Shown: one piece after another, positions 12,350 to 64,000 of the stretch | Position numbering within the stretch: the stretch's first letter is position 1 | Layout: each line of letters begins with the position of its first letter | NCBI GenBank assembly: GCA_029465975.1 | Contig: CM055738.1 | Coordinates: 5,892,333 to 5,956,332, forward strand | Direction of reading: 5' to 3' | Source: Dallia pectoralis | Lineage: Eukaryota; Chordata; Actinopteri; Esociformes; Umbridae | DNA: 64,000 bases | Position numbers and translations under genes: made by a program | Notes under the pieces: generated by a model | Databases searched by the model: none | What the model saw: the letters and a program-made list of their open reading frames with translations, nothing else | Told to the model about the DNA's origin: nothing

Positions 12350-12440
12350 AGATTGTTTTCTGATTGTTTTACCTTGTAGCGATTAGGATTCGACCCGGTT
12401 ACCTTTCGGACCAACACCGTGAGTGCTTGACCTGCCACAG
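12350..12440 (-). mobile_element. tRNA-derived SINE fragment
   Basis: On the minus strand, a GTTGGTCCGAAAGGTAACCG-like segment is followed by GGGTCGAATCC, a B-box-like motif, then sequence resembling the start of a SINE body (TAATCGCTACAAGG). This arrangement is typical of fish tRNA-derived SINEs. Only a short fragment is visible and ends are approximate. Confidence 0.5.
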
Positions 12441-12687
12441 AGTTCTTCGACACGCTAACGTTTGGCGGGTGTAGCATTAACGCTAAATCCATGTAGTAGA
12501 AGTCATGTTGTTCATTATAAATACCCACCCCGTGTGTTGTCGTGGCAACATGCGCTCACTCCAAAACAATGCGCGCACGGGGGGAAGAAATCGTTTCCCC
12601 ATTTATGAGTTCAAGGGCAATTTTCTGTGTTTTAGCTTTCTCAGTGTGTCGTCTCATGCTGTTTCCTGTATCTGCTCTGGTTTTCAG

Positions 12688-63903
<51,216 letters not shown>

Positions 63904-64000
63904 GTAGAGACTTACCATCCTGACCACCTGGTGACCAGGTGAACCATCACCGGCCCTGTACTCTCCGGCGTTGCCGTTTGTGGCTATAAGCGGTCAAGTG

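Overview
The window is vertebrate nuclear DNA, almost certainly from a teleost fish. The grounds are a split gene with GT-AG introns whose exons encode a tensin, a Tc1-like transposon fragment of a type common in fish genomes, a class I (gamma/epsilon-like) endogenous retrovirus, long TG/CA microsatellites, and a very heavy load of minisatellites. A dispersed repeat at about 32.8-33.0 kb looks like one I associate with pike and salmon genomes, but the species cannot be fixed from this window.

One protein-coding gene is supported: tns1 (tensin 1), on the + strand, running off the right edge. I could place 20 exons between 12,688 and 63,903 and one candidate alternative first exon at 9,516-9,599. 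Reading phase is conserved across every junction, giving about 1,547 codons (1,575 with the candidate first exon). The order is: N-terminal linker; PTP/PTEN-like pseudophosphatase domain (14,994-17,715); C2 domain (17,843-24,160); a 1,584-nt exon encoding the disordered Ser/Pro-rich centre with a talin-binding-type helix (46,489-48,072); several short exons including a 27-nt microexon; a second large Ser/Pro-rich exon (60,941-62,040); and the first half of the SH2 domain (63,094-63,903). The rest of SH2 and the C-terminal PTB domain lie beyond the window. Tensins link integrin tails and phosphotyrosine signalling to actin at focal and fibrillar adhesions.

Layout: 1-9.5 kb has no recognisable gene and many tandem arrays, one with ten regularly spaced CACGTG boxes. 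9.5-24.2 kb holds the N-terminal exons with array-filled introns, including a 1.9-kb pure-pyrimidine array of 104-bp units. 24.2-46.5 kb is one giant intron with a 1.4-kb 27-bp array, an almost intact gag-only endogenous retrovirus (34,839-40,818, LTRs alike, 4-bp target duplication), and a decayed Tc1-like transposase fragment that grades directly into a 1.9-kb 15-bp minisatellite. 46.5-64 kb holds the remaining exons and a 2.1-kb array of 58-bp units.

The most unusual theme is tandem duplication across exon edges. The 3' end of the 1,584-nt exon together with its 5' splice site is repeated about 20 times. The acceptor plus start of the exon at 17,603 is repeated upstream as four decoys. The acceptor of the exon at 16,276 is duplicated in frame 36 bp upstream. 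The transposon-seeded minisatellite and the gag-only retrovirus are the other two observations most worth checking.
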